Source: an uncultured Eubacterium sp. (GTDB lineage Bacteria > Bacillota > Clostridia > Lachnospirales > Lachnospiraceae). Taken from it: 21,110 nt of DNA. The translations under genes were made by a program, and so were the position numbers. The stretch spans positions 1 through 21,110 of the forward strand of contig CAKREL010000038.1 of the NCBI GenBank assembly GCA_934317205.1, written 5' to 3'. The notes under the pieces are model-generated. The model made no database searches. It saw only the letters and a list, made by a program, of their open reading frames with translations, and had not been told where the DNA came from. Positions 7,376-13,412 of the stretch are shown here, piece by piece (position 1 is the first letter of the stretch; the number at the start of each line of letters is the position of its first letter).

Positions 7376-7675
7376 ATGAAGAAATTATTTATTTCTCAGC
7401 CGATGGGTGGCAAGACTGACGAGGAAATCTTGGCAGTTCGCAAACAGGCAATCGAAAAGGCAACTGAACTGGTGGGAGAGCCAGTAGAGGTCATTGATTC
7501 CTTTTTTCAGAGCGCACCAGTCGGTGCAAAACCACTGTGGTTTCTTGGAAAATCACTCGAATTACTTGCAGATGCAGACATAGTTTATTTCGCACCGGGA
7601 TGGGGAGATGCCCGTGGATGTATCATTGAACACGATTGTGCGATTGCATACGGAATCAAAAGTATTGTAGCGTAG
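7376..7675 (+). CDS. Nucleoside 2-deoxyribosyltransferase-like protein (DUF4406-like)
   Basis: A 99-residue protein with the compact Rossmann-like pattern of this family: a first strand and loop KLFISQPMGG (residues 3-12), a hydrophobic strand with acidic lead-in ADADIVYFAPGW (65-76), and DARGCIIEH (78-86), in which E85 corresponds to the usual nucleophilic Glu. Such enzymes act on the N-glycosidic bond of nucleosides or nucleotides. Phage copies may serve nucleotide salvage or remove a nucleotide signal; the substrate here is unknown. AGGAGGT precedes the ATG, and the gap to the Tad2-like gene is 9 nt, so the two are probably co-translated. Confidence 0.75.
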   Translation: MKKLFISQPMGGKTDEEILAVRKQAIEKATELVGEPVEVIDSFFQSAPVGAKPLWFLGKSLELLADADIVYFAPGWGDARGCIIEHDCAIAYGIKSIVA

Positions 7676-7684
7676 GAGGTAAAT

Positions 7685-8179
7685 ATGGTATTTAGAGAAG
7701 CATTCAAAGCAATGAAACAGGGAGCTAAAGTAAAACTTCCATCTTGGGGCGGTTATTGGTTCTGGTCGAAAGAAAAACAGACTATTATCATGCACACAAA
7801 AGATGGTGAAGAACTGGATATTAGAGAGACGCAGATTCCAGATTATACGTTTGGAAATATATGCTCCGATGAGTGGGTACTGGCAGATGGCGAGAATTGC
7901 CCGGAATTGGGTGGAGAAGCCACTTTTCCATTTGGAGAAGCAATCAAATATTTGAAACGTGGAATGAAAGTGGCACGTAAAGGCTGGAACGGTAAAAAGC
8001 AGTACATTCAACTTGCAACCGGAATTTCTTACAAGACATCCACTGGAGCTATCGTGAATTGCGACCATGAAGCTATTGGAAATATGGCTATCGCATTCTG
8101 TGGAACCTCTGGTGTTCAGATGGGATGGTTAGCGTCTCAGGCTGATATGCTGGCAGATGATTGGAAATTTGTAGAGTAG
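7685..8179 (+). CDS. Tandem Tad2-like (DUF2829) protein, candidate anti-defence sponge
   Basis: A 164-residue protein containing two copies of the DUF2829/Tad2 fold. Domain 1 is at about 3-68 (FREAFKAMKQGAKVKLPSW ... SDEWVLAD) and domain 2 at about 82-163 (FGEAIKYLKRGMKVARKGW ... ADMLADDW). Both have the family's opening helix, the G-x-K-V-x-x-x-x-W core and the closing Trp. Single-domain Tad2 proteins bind and sequester glycocyclic ADP-ribose signals of Thoeris defence, and some homologues are reported to bind CBASS nucleotides. Ligand specificity here cannot be read from sequence. The start has AGGAGGT upstream. The fusion could replace a dimer within the tetramer. Alternative: a DUF2829 protein with another ligand. 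Confidence 0.8.
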   Translation: MVFREAFKAMKQGAKVKLPSWGGYWFWSKEKQTIIMHTKDGEELDIRETQIPDYTFGNICSDEWVLADGENCPELGGEATFPFGEAIKYLKRGMKVARKGWNGKKQYIQLATGISYKTSTGAIVNCDHEAIGNMAIAFCGTSGVQMGWLASQADMLADDWKFVE

Positions 8180-8229
8180 GAAGGCGGTGATCCTAATATC
8201 TCCCACCGGCAGGGAATGACCGGAACGAC

Positions 8230-8246
8230 AGGAGGCGGTGCATTTG
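8230..8246 (+). promoter_or_regulatory. Ribosome binding site favouring a TTG start for prp
   Basis: AGGAGG (8230-8235) is 2 nt from the in-frame GTG at 8238 but 8 nt from TTG 8244. Spacing favours TTG, which yields MIEVNV, the usual N-terminus of Prp proteins. Confidence 0.6.
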
Positions 8247-8531
8247 ATCGAAGTGAACGTCCGTGACGATGGTGTGACAATATCAGGGCATGCGGGATAT
8301 GCGGCATTTGGATATGATATTGTTTGCGCCGGCGCAACGGCATTGGCACAGACATTAATCAAATCTGTGGAGGATCTGACAGAAGATGAAATAAAATACG
8401 ATATCAGTCCCGGATGGGTTGATATAAAATATGGGAATCTATCAGAGAAGTCAAAAACTCTGGTAGATTCCTTTTTCATTGGCATTCAGTTGATTGTTAA
8501 TGAATTTCCGGAGAATATCCGGATTGTGTAA
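8244..8531 (+). CDS. prp: Prp family cysteine protease, phage-encoded
   Basis: A 95-residue protein with the complete Prp signature: SGHAGYA with H16 and YDIVCAGATAL with C28. The 12-residue spacing between the catalytic His and Cys matches the family. Host Prp removes the N-terminal extension of ribosomal protein L27 in Firmicutes, and in Staphylococcus phage 80alpha it also cleaves scaffold and capsid proteins at an LQxFA motif. Here the gene lies immediately before scaffold and capsid genes that carry this motif, so it is almost certainly the maturation protease of this phage head. I use the TTG at 8244; GTG 8238 would add two residues. Confidence 0.9.
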   Translation: MIEVNVRDDGVTISGHAGYAAFGYDIVCAGATALAQTLIKSVEDLTEDEIKYDISPGWVDIKYGNLSEKSKTLVDSFFIGIQLIVNEFPENIRIV

Positions 8532-8617
8532 CTGATGTGACCGGAATGTCGTAAAACTATGGTTCGGTGCAATGACCTGGGCTTAAGTGAATGGGTTGGG
8601 GCAGAAAGAGGTAACTT

Positions 8618-9283
8618 ATGAAATTTATGAATATGCATTGGAGAGTTCCAATGAGTAACCTGCAGTTATTTGCAGACGGTGGCGGAGATGGCAGCGGATC
8701 CGGGGATGGAGACGATGGTGGAGCTGGCGCAGGTTCTGGAGATAACGGCGCATTATCTTTTGATGATTTTTTAAAAGGTGAGGGAAATCAGGCAGAGTTT
8801 GACCGTAGAGTGCAGAAAGCAGTCAATACAGCAGTGACCAAAGCACAGGAAAAGTGGGAGGCACTGACCAACGATCAGCTGTCAGAAGCGGAAAAACTGG
8901 CCAAGATGACAAAAGAGGAAAAGGCACAGTACCAGAATAAGAAACTGGAAAAGGAACTGGCTGATCTGAAACGACAGAATGCGATTACGGAGATGGCAAA
9001 GACAGCACGGAAGATGCTGGCTGACGAAGAAATCAATATTCCGGATGAACTTCTGGGACATCTGGTATCCGAAAATGCAGAGGATACCAAAACAGCCGTT
9101 GAAGCCTTTGCGAAGATGTACAAGGCAGCAGTGCAGGCGGCGGTGAAAGATGCACTGAAAGGAAATCCACCAAAGGCAGGAAGCGGTGGAAAAGGAAACA
9201 TGACAAAAGACCAGATTCTGGCAATCACAAATCCTGCGGAGAGACAGCGTTTGATTGCTGAGAATATGGAGTTATTTCAGTAA
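8618..9283 (+). CDS. Capsid scaffolding protein with an N-terminal Prp site
   Basis: A 221-residue internal scaffold that guides procapsid assembly and is removed before or during packaging. Residues 14-20 read NLQLFAD, the Prp-type cleavage motif, with cleavage predicted between F18 and A19. A Gly/Asp-rich disordered stretch follows (20-45), then a long charged coiled coil (about 60-135), a helical middle, and a basic C-terminus (KAGSGGKGNMTKDQILAI) that would contact the capsid. This layout fits the DUF4355/phage scaffold group. ATG 8618 has AGAGGT upstream. An alternative start at 8651 (MSNLQLFAD), with GGAGAG upstream, is also reasonable and would leave only four residues before LQLFA. 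Confidence 0.88.
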   Translation: MKFMNMHWRVPMSNLQLFADGGGDGSGSGDGDDGGAGAGSGDNGALSFDDFLKGEGNQAEFDRRVQKAVNTAVTKAQEKWEALTNDQLSEAEKLAKMTKEEKAQYQNKKLEKELADLKRQNAITEMAKTARKMLADEEINIPDELLGHLVSENAEDTKTAVEAFAKMYKAAVQAAVKDALKGNPPKAGSGGKGNMTKDQILAITNPAERQRLIAENMELFQ

Positions 9284-9297
9284 AGGAGATAGAGAGA

Positions 9298-10506
9298 ATG
9301 CATAATATTGAAAAATTAGGACTGCAGGTGTTTGCGGCACCAGCAGGTTTAACAGGACAGGACCAGGTTCAGGTAAGAGCCAGAGAGATTGACTTTGTCA
9401 CATCTTTTGGCAAGAGTCTGCAGGCCTTACTGGATATTCTGGGAATCACCAAAATGATCCGAAAAGAAAATGGATCCGTATTAAAGACAAAGAAAGTAAA
9501 AGGTACCTTACAGTCTGGTGACGTTCCGGAAGGTGATGAGATCCCGTTATCTCAGTACACAGTAGAGGAACAGATCTTCGATACCATTAAAATCGAGAAA
9601 TACCGTAAAAGTGTTTCTCTGGAAGCAATTGCAGAGAGAGGCTATGATGCAGCGGTACAGTCCACAGATGAGGAGTTTAAATCTGATCTGACCAATGTGG
9701 TATCTGATAGATTCTACGCACAGTTAAAGGCTGGTTCCCTTGTCGGACATGAATCTACCTGGCAGATGGCTTTTGCGATGTCAATCGGAAAGGTTGTAAA
9801 TAAGTTCCAGGAAATGAAACGTACAGCAACCGGTGTCGCTGTGTGGGTAAATACGCTTGATGTGTATAAGTATCTTGGCGCGGCAGATATCACCGTACAG
9901 ACAGCGTTTGGCTTTAAATACATGAAAAACTTCATGGGAGCAGATGTTGTGTTTATGACATCGCAGATTCCGGAAGGTGTGGTTATTGCAACTCCACTCA
10001 ACAACATGGTTGCATATTATGTTGATCCGGGCGATTCTGAGTTTGTAAAAGCTGGTCTGCAGTATACAACAGATTCCACAACCGGATTTATCGGATTCCA
10101 TGTACAGGGTACTTATGAGAGAGCTATTTCCGACATGTTCGCTATTATGGGATTGCGCCTGTTCTGTGAATATCTGGATGCAATTGCTTATATTTCTGTT
10201 GGTGACTCAGACACTCAGACTCTTGGAACCCTAAATGTGACATCTGCAGCAGGTTCAGAGACAGGTAAAACGAAACTTACCATAAAAGAGCAGCTTATGT
10301 CTCCGAAAAACTGTTGGAAGTACAAAGATGCAGCAGCGGCAACTTCTGTGACTTATGGCATGGATGTGAAAGGCTGGTCTAAATGGGATGGTGAATCCGA
10401 GATTGCGTCAACAGCTGCTCATCACATTACTTTAGTTGAGTGTGATCAGAACTATAAGGCTGTTCGTTCCGGAGATGTTACCGTTACTGTAAATGCAGGA
10501 GCGTAG
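9298..10506 (+). CDS. Major capsid protein (HK97-fold, N4-gp56-like)
   Basis: A 402-residue main shell subunit. The N-terminus has KLGLQVFAAPAG, a Prp-type site with predicted cleavage between F12 and A13. Residues about 20-300 (VRAREIDFVTSFGKSLQAL, then a lysine-rich segment and KSVSLEAIAERGYDA) resemble the N4-gp56 type of major capsid protein with the HK97 fold. Residues about 300-402 form a separate Thr/Ser/Gly-rich beta domain (GLRLF core before it; GWSKWDG near 361-367; DVTVTVNAG at the end), perhaps a surface-exposed add-on. It follows the scaffold after 14 nt with AAGGAG before the ATG, as expected for the most strongly expressed head gene. Confidence 0.9.
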   Translation: MHNIEKLGLQVFAAPAGLTGQDQVQVRAREIDFVTSFGKSLQALLDILGITKMIRKENGSVLKTKKVKGTLQSGDVPEGDEIPLSQYTVEEQIFDTIKIEKYRKSVSLEAIAERGYDAAVQSTDEEFKSDLTNVVSDRFYAQLKAGSLVGHESTWQMAFAMSIGKVVNKFQEMKRTATGVAVWVNTLDVYKYLGAADITVQTAFGFKYMKNFMGADVVFMTSQIPEGVVIATPLNNMVAYYVDPGDSEFVKAGLQYTTDSTTGFIGFHVQGTYERAISDMFAIMGLRLFCEYLDAIAYISVGDSDTQTLGTLNVTSAAGSETGKTKLTIKEQLMSPKNCWKYKDAAAATSVTYGMDVKGWSKWDGESEIASTAAHHITLVECDQNYKAVRSGDVTVTVNAGA

Positions 10507-10516
10507 GAGGCTGCCA

Positions 10517-10699
10517 ATGTATAAAGTAATCAAATATTTTACAGATCTGCATGATGCGGATCATGAATACCATCCGGGGGATACATTTCCCCGGAAAGGT
10601 GTAAAAGTGACAAATGCAAGACTTGAGGAGCTTGCTGGAGAGAAAAACAAACAGGGAGTTCCGCTGATTGAAAAAGTGGAAGAAACTGCCGGAAAGTAA
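10517..10699 (+). CDS. Small head-region protein of unknown function (60 aa)
   Basis: The start is ATG 10517 (MYKVIKYFTDLHDADHEYHP) with GGAGG upstream; an in-frame codon at 10493 lies inside the capsid gene and lacks a site. The protein is small, soluble and charged, with HPGDTFPRKGVKVTNARLEEL in the middle, a pattern common in short genes that follow capsid genes in Clostridia phages. These are often annotated as hypothetical; a head-tail joining or capsid-stabilising role is possible. No known domain is certain. Confidence 0.75.
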   Translation: MYKVIKYFTDLHDADHEYHPGDTFPRKGVKVTNARLEELAGEKNKQGVPLIEKVEETAGK

Positions 10700-10711
10700 T
10701 GAGGTGGGGAT

Positions 10712-11038
10712 ATGCTGGAAAATCTGAAAATGTTGCTTGGAATACAGGAGAACGATACGTCTCAGGATAAAAAGCTGAACTTGATTCTGGATGCCACAAA
10801 GAGGCGGTTAAAGTTTCTGCTTGGCGGTTTAGAACCACCAGAGGAAATGAGTTACATTATTTTGGATGTTTCAGTTATTCGATTCAATAAAATCGGATCA
10901 GAGGGGCTTTCTTCCCACACCGTAGAGGGAGAGAGCCAGTCCTGGTCTTCAAATGATTTTGCCGGGTATATGGATGATATACAGGCATATCTGGACAGTC
11001 AGAAAGAAGTCACGAAAGGGCGGGTGAAATTTCTGTGA
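10712..11038 (+). CDS. Head-tail connector protein (gp6/gp15-like)
   Basis: A 108-residue, mostly helical protein, MLENLKMLLGIQENDTSQDKK at the start, with a helical core LNLILDATKRRLKFLLGG and then SYIILDVSVIRFNKIGSEG. This is the pattern of the phage head-tail connector family (Gp6/gp15), which extends the portal after DNA packaging. Its length fits. GAGGTGGGG precedes the ATG. The stop overlaps the GTG of the next gene by four bases. Confidence 0.82.
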   Translation: MLENLKMLLGIQENDTSQDKKLNLILDATKRRLKFLLGGLEPPEEMSYIILDVSVIRFNKIGSEGLSSHTVEGESQSWSSNDFAGYMDDIQAYLDSQKEVTKGRVKFL

Positions 11039-11340
11039 GATATGATACACCAATTTATTTCCGGAAGATCACACCAGGAGAATACGATGCAGAAACTGGC
11101 AATTATGAAGCAGATACCATAGAGGAAACACTGCGCTATGCATCTGTAATGGATACAGGAACAGAGACAATGACTCTGGTGTATGGAAAAATCCAGCAGG
11201 GAAGCCTGACTATCCATCTACAGAATCGATATCAGGATCCGTATGATCATATTCGGATTCGCGATAAGCTGTATCAGGTAGATTCTGTAAGGAATCTGCG
11301 GGTAAAACAGTGTTTGATCGTAAGTGAGGTGCAGACATGA
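11035..11340 (+). CDS. Head closure / head-tail adaptor-like protein
   Basis: A 101-residue, beta-rich protein starting at GTG 11035 (MRYDTPIYFRKITPGEYDAE), overlapping the connector stop. Its size, beta pattern (IRIRDKLYQVDSVRNLRVKQ) and position between connector and HK97 gp10-like gene fit the head closure proteins (SPP1 gp16/phage head-tail adaptor) that stopper the DNA channel. I call it from context and size as much as from sequence. The ribosome binding site is weak, consistent with translational coupling. Confidence 0.7.
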   Translation: MRYDTPIYFRKITPGEYDAETGNYEADTIEETLRYASVMDTGTETMTLVYGKIQQGSLTIHLQNRYQDPYDHIRIRDKLYQVDSVRNLRVKQCLIVSEVQT

Positions 11341-11669
11341 AACTGACAGTGACAGGAACAGATGCGTTAAGAAAGAAATTGCAGCAGAATGGAAGACTTG
11401 ACGCAGTGAAACGTGTCGTAAAGATGAACGGTGCGGAATTGCAGGCTAAGGCGCAGCGCAACGCTCCGGTGGATACCGGTACATTGAAACGCAGCATTTC
11501 ATTGGAACTTCGTGATGGTGGGCTGACTGCAGAAAGCGAAGCAACGGCAGAATATGCGCCGTATGTGGAGTGGGGCACTCGGTTCATGAATGCGCAGCCA
11601 TTTATGCGCCCTGCTTATTATGCACAGAAGGAACAGTTCAAAAGTGATTTGAGCAGACTTATGAAGTGA
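11337..11669 (+). CDS. HK97 gp10-like tail/neck protein
   Basis: A 110-residue protein with the gp10 family core: a helical N-terminus, then APVDTGTLKRSISLEL (residues about 42-57), EYAPYVEWGTRFMNAQPFMRPA (65-88) and a C-terminal helix. Family members join head to tail at the neck. The ATG overlaps the previous stop (ATGA). Confidence 0.9.
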   Translation: MKLTVTGTDALRKKLQQNGRLDAVKRVVKMNGAELQAKAQRNAPVDTGTLKRSISLELRDGGLTAESEATAEYAPYVEWGTRFMNAQPFMRPAYYAQKEQFKSDLSRLMK

Positions 11670-11677
11670 GGGATAAG

Positions 11678-12073
11678 ATGGAACCACAGCAGGAATTATT
11701 CAGTGCACTATTGGTTGAACTGAGAAAAAAGTATAAGGATACGGATACCGGTGTGTATGATACATTTCTGCCGCCGGAAGGAACACCGTATCCGTTTGTA
11801 TATCTGGGAGATAGTGAACAGAATACAAAAAAGACAAAATCAAACCGGATTGGAAGCTGCCAGCAGCTAATCAATGTCTGGCACAGCAATCCAAGACAGC
11901 GTGGAACGGTATCGGGGTTGCTGTCTGAAATAACCAGTATTTGTAAAAAGCTGGAACATACCGCACATTATTCCTGGATGCTGAAAAATGTGACACAGAG
12001 GATTGTGCCGGATACAACGACAAAACAGCCGCTTCTGCATGGAATATTGGAAGTGGAATTCTGGTTTAGTTAG
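11678..12073 (+). CDS. Tail completion/terminator-like protein
   Basis: A 131-residue protein whose size, position and fold pattern fit the tail terminator or completion group (DUF3168/gp17-like), which caps the tail tube and docks it to the head. Features are a helical start (PQQELFSALLVELRKKYKD), a loop with PPEGTPYPFVYLGDSE, and a C-terminal strand LLHGILEVEFWFS. I use ATG 11678 with GAGGG 6 nt upstream rather than GTG 11666, which lies in the end of the previous gene. It is the last gene before the major tail protein. Confidence 0.75.
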   Translation: MEPQQELFSALLVELRKKYKDTDTGVYDTFLPPEGTPYPFVYLGDSEQNTKKTKSNRIGSCQQLINVWHSNPRQRGTVSGLLSEITSICKKLEHTAHYSWMLKNVTQRIVPDTTTKQPLLHGILEVEFWFS

Positions 12074-12083
12074 GAGGAACAAA

Positions 12084-12617
12084 ATGAGAGTAAGAGAATT
12101 ACAGGGACTGCAGTTATTTGCGGAAGCCGTACAGGGTAAAAAAATCGTGTACTTGTTCCGCATCAAATCAAAAGCTGCAAGCAATGATGCAAAAACGATT
12201 GCATTTACAACGGAAAACGGAAGAACCAAGAGTAAAGATGCGGATTCCACCATGACAAAGGATGGACCAATCCGTACACCTGGTACTACGGAGACAGAGA
12301 TCACCGTATCATCTATCCTTGCCAAAGGGGATGAACTGATCGATGAGCTGGAAGATGCAATGGACAATGATGAATTGATGGAAGTATGGGAAGCAAATCT
12401 TGCGGAAGCTTCTTCCGGATCTAATAAGTTCAAAGGCATGTATTTCCAGGGATATCTGACCAGTTTTGAGAAGACATCTCCTGCAGATGATTTTGTGGAA
12501 TTATCACTGACCTTTGGTCTGAATGGCGCGGGAAAACGCGGAGATGTAACCGTGACTGCAGAGCAGCAGGAAGCGGCGGAGTATGTGTTTGCAGATACTC
12601 AGAAAACTGGAGCGTAA
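12084..12617 (+). CDS. Major tail protein (tail tube) with an N-terminal Prp-type motif
   Basis: A 177-residue tail tube subunit of the TP901-1/phi13 type: N-terminal YLFRIKSKAAS, middle TETEITVSSILAKGDELIDEL, and a typical ending NGAGKRGDVTVTAEQQEAA. TAGGAGG lies before ATG 12084; the same frame is open further upstream, but that stretch is inside the previous gene and has no site. The first 13 residues, MRVRELQGLQLFA, carry the same LQLFA signature as the scaffold and capsid of this phage, with F12/A13 in the same register as the capsid. Cleavage by the phage Prp is inferred, not shown. A strong terminator follows. Confidence 0.88.
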   Translation: MRVRELQGLQLFAEAVQGKKIVYLFRIKSKAASNDAKTIAFTTENGRTKSKDADSTMTKDGPIRTPGTTETEITVSSILAKGDELIDELEDAMDNDELMEVWEANLAEASSGSNKFKGMYFQGYLTSFEKTSPADDFVELSLTFGLNGAGKRGDVTVTAEQQEAAEYVFADTQKTGA

Positions 12618-12630
12618 AAGTTGATATAGG

Positions 12631-12659
12631 GAGAGCGGCATAGGCTGCTCTCTTTTTTT
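12631..12659 (+). terminator. Rho-independent terminator after the major tail gene
   Basis: Arms GAGAGCGGC (12631-12639) and GCTGCTCTC (12644-12652) form a 9-bp stem with one G-T pair and a 4-base loop, followed by seven T (12653-12659). It lies between the abundant tail-tube gene and the rarely needed chaperone and tape measure genes, so it may lower downstream expression by partial termination. Confidence 0.85.
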
Positions 12660-12678
12660 GAATGAGGAGGAAAATCAC

Positions 12679-13038
12679 ATGGTTTTAAATATCAATGGAA
12701 ACGATTATGAGATTCATTTCGGGATTGGATTTGTAAGAAAACTGGATGAAAAATATTTTGTAACAAGCCAGTCTGGTGTTAAGTTTGGAACCGGTCTGGA
12801 AACAAAGGTACCGATGCTTCTGGATAACGATGCAGTAACATTAGCTGAATTTCTGTATGAGGGAACCTGTGCAGAAAAGAAACGTCCGACGTTGAAAGAA
12901 GTGGATGCGTACATTGATCAGGTGGACGACATCGATGCTCTGTATGAAGAGGTGATTGATGAGTTAAAAAAGCACAACGCAACGAAGGCGAAGATGGCAC
13001 AGATGCAGAAACTGATGGATGCGGCGAACAAGAAATAA
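12679..13038 (+). CDS. Tail assembly chaperone G (zero-frame product)
   Basis: A 119-residue protein, ATG 12679 with GAGGAGG upstream. The N-terminus (MVLNINGNDYEIHFGIGFVRKLDEKY) and helical C-terminus are typical of phage tail assembly chaperones in the TAC_12/DUF3647 group. It binds the tape measure and recruits tail tube subunits and is absent from the virion. Near its end is the slippery site A_AAA_AAG at 12966-12972, where a share of ribosomes shifts to the -1 frame to make the longer G-T protein. The protein that does not shift ends at 13036-13038. Confidence 0.9.
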   Translation: MVLNINGNDYEIHFGIGFVRKLDEKYFVTSQSGVKFGTGLETKVPMLLDNDAVTLAEFLYEGTCAEKKRPTLKEVDAYIDQVDDIDALYEEVIDELKKHNATKAKMAQMQKLMDAANKK

Positions 13039-13412
13039 CATCTTCACAGGAAACTTACGACAATATTGTCCTGAACAGTCTGCGCTATCTTGGAATTCAT
13101 GATTTTACTGAGATTGATCGTATGACAATGTATGAATACTGCGTGCGAATGAAAGCACACAGACTACAGCAGGTAGACCATGAATATATGCTACATTTGC
13201 TGGCATGGCAGAGCTGGGATGTGCAGGCCATGAAAAAGCAGGGCAGAAAGCGAGTTCCGGTATATAAAAATTTCAGCCAGTTCTTTGATTATGATGAGAA
13301 AGTCGATGAAGCAATGACCGGAAAGCCAGTAAAACACCATGGAATTGGCAAACGTCTGATGCAGGCAGCAAGAATGCAGAAGGAAAGGAGGAAAAAGGAT
13401 GGAAAGCTATAG
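12679..13412 (+). CDS. Tail assembly chaperone G-T (by -1 frameshift at 12966-12972)
   Basis: This is a joined product, not one continuous frame: residues 1-98 come from the G frame, then the -1 frame from 12972 to TAG 13410-13412 adds 146 residues, 244 in all. The -1 frame opens immediately after a TGA at 12960-12962, so the overlap lies exactly around the slippery site. The added part begins as an acidic linker (AQRNEGEDGTDAETDG), then NIVLNSLRYLGIHDFTEIDRM and MYEYCVRMKAHRLQQVDHEY, matching T domains, and ends with a basic tail. The T domain has no start codon of its own with a site: the ATG at 13122 lies mid-domain. It contacts the tape measure, whose gene overlaps its 3' end by 14 nt. 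Confidence 0.85.
12949..12972 (+). other. Programmed -1 frameshift signal in the tail chaperone gene
   Basis: The heptamer A AAA AAG (12966-12972) is in the correct zero-frame register (codons AAA, AAG) and is the classic bacterial -1 slippery sequence. A Shine-Dalgarno-like GAGGTG (12949-12954) lies 11 nt upstream, a spacing known to stimulate -1 slippage in dnaX. I saw no clear downstream hairpin. Confidence 0.85.

Noticed and set aside
8180..8262. Tiny ORF at 8215 (16 codons) and a gap between the Tad2-like gene and prp
   Set aside because: Too short, no proper ribosome binding site; the sequence mainly holds the prp site.
8532..8617. 86-nt gap before the scaffold gene, checked for a tRNA-like or regulatory RNA fold
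   Set aside because: Only a weak 6-bp pairing with a long loop; no T-arm or acceptor stem could be built.
13122..13412. Independent 96-aa gene starting at ATG 13122
   Set aside because: No ribosome binding site, the start lies inside the T domain, and the frame extends upstream exactly to the slippery site, so it is the 3' part of G-T.
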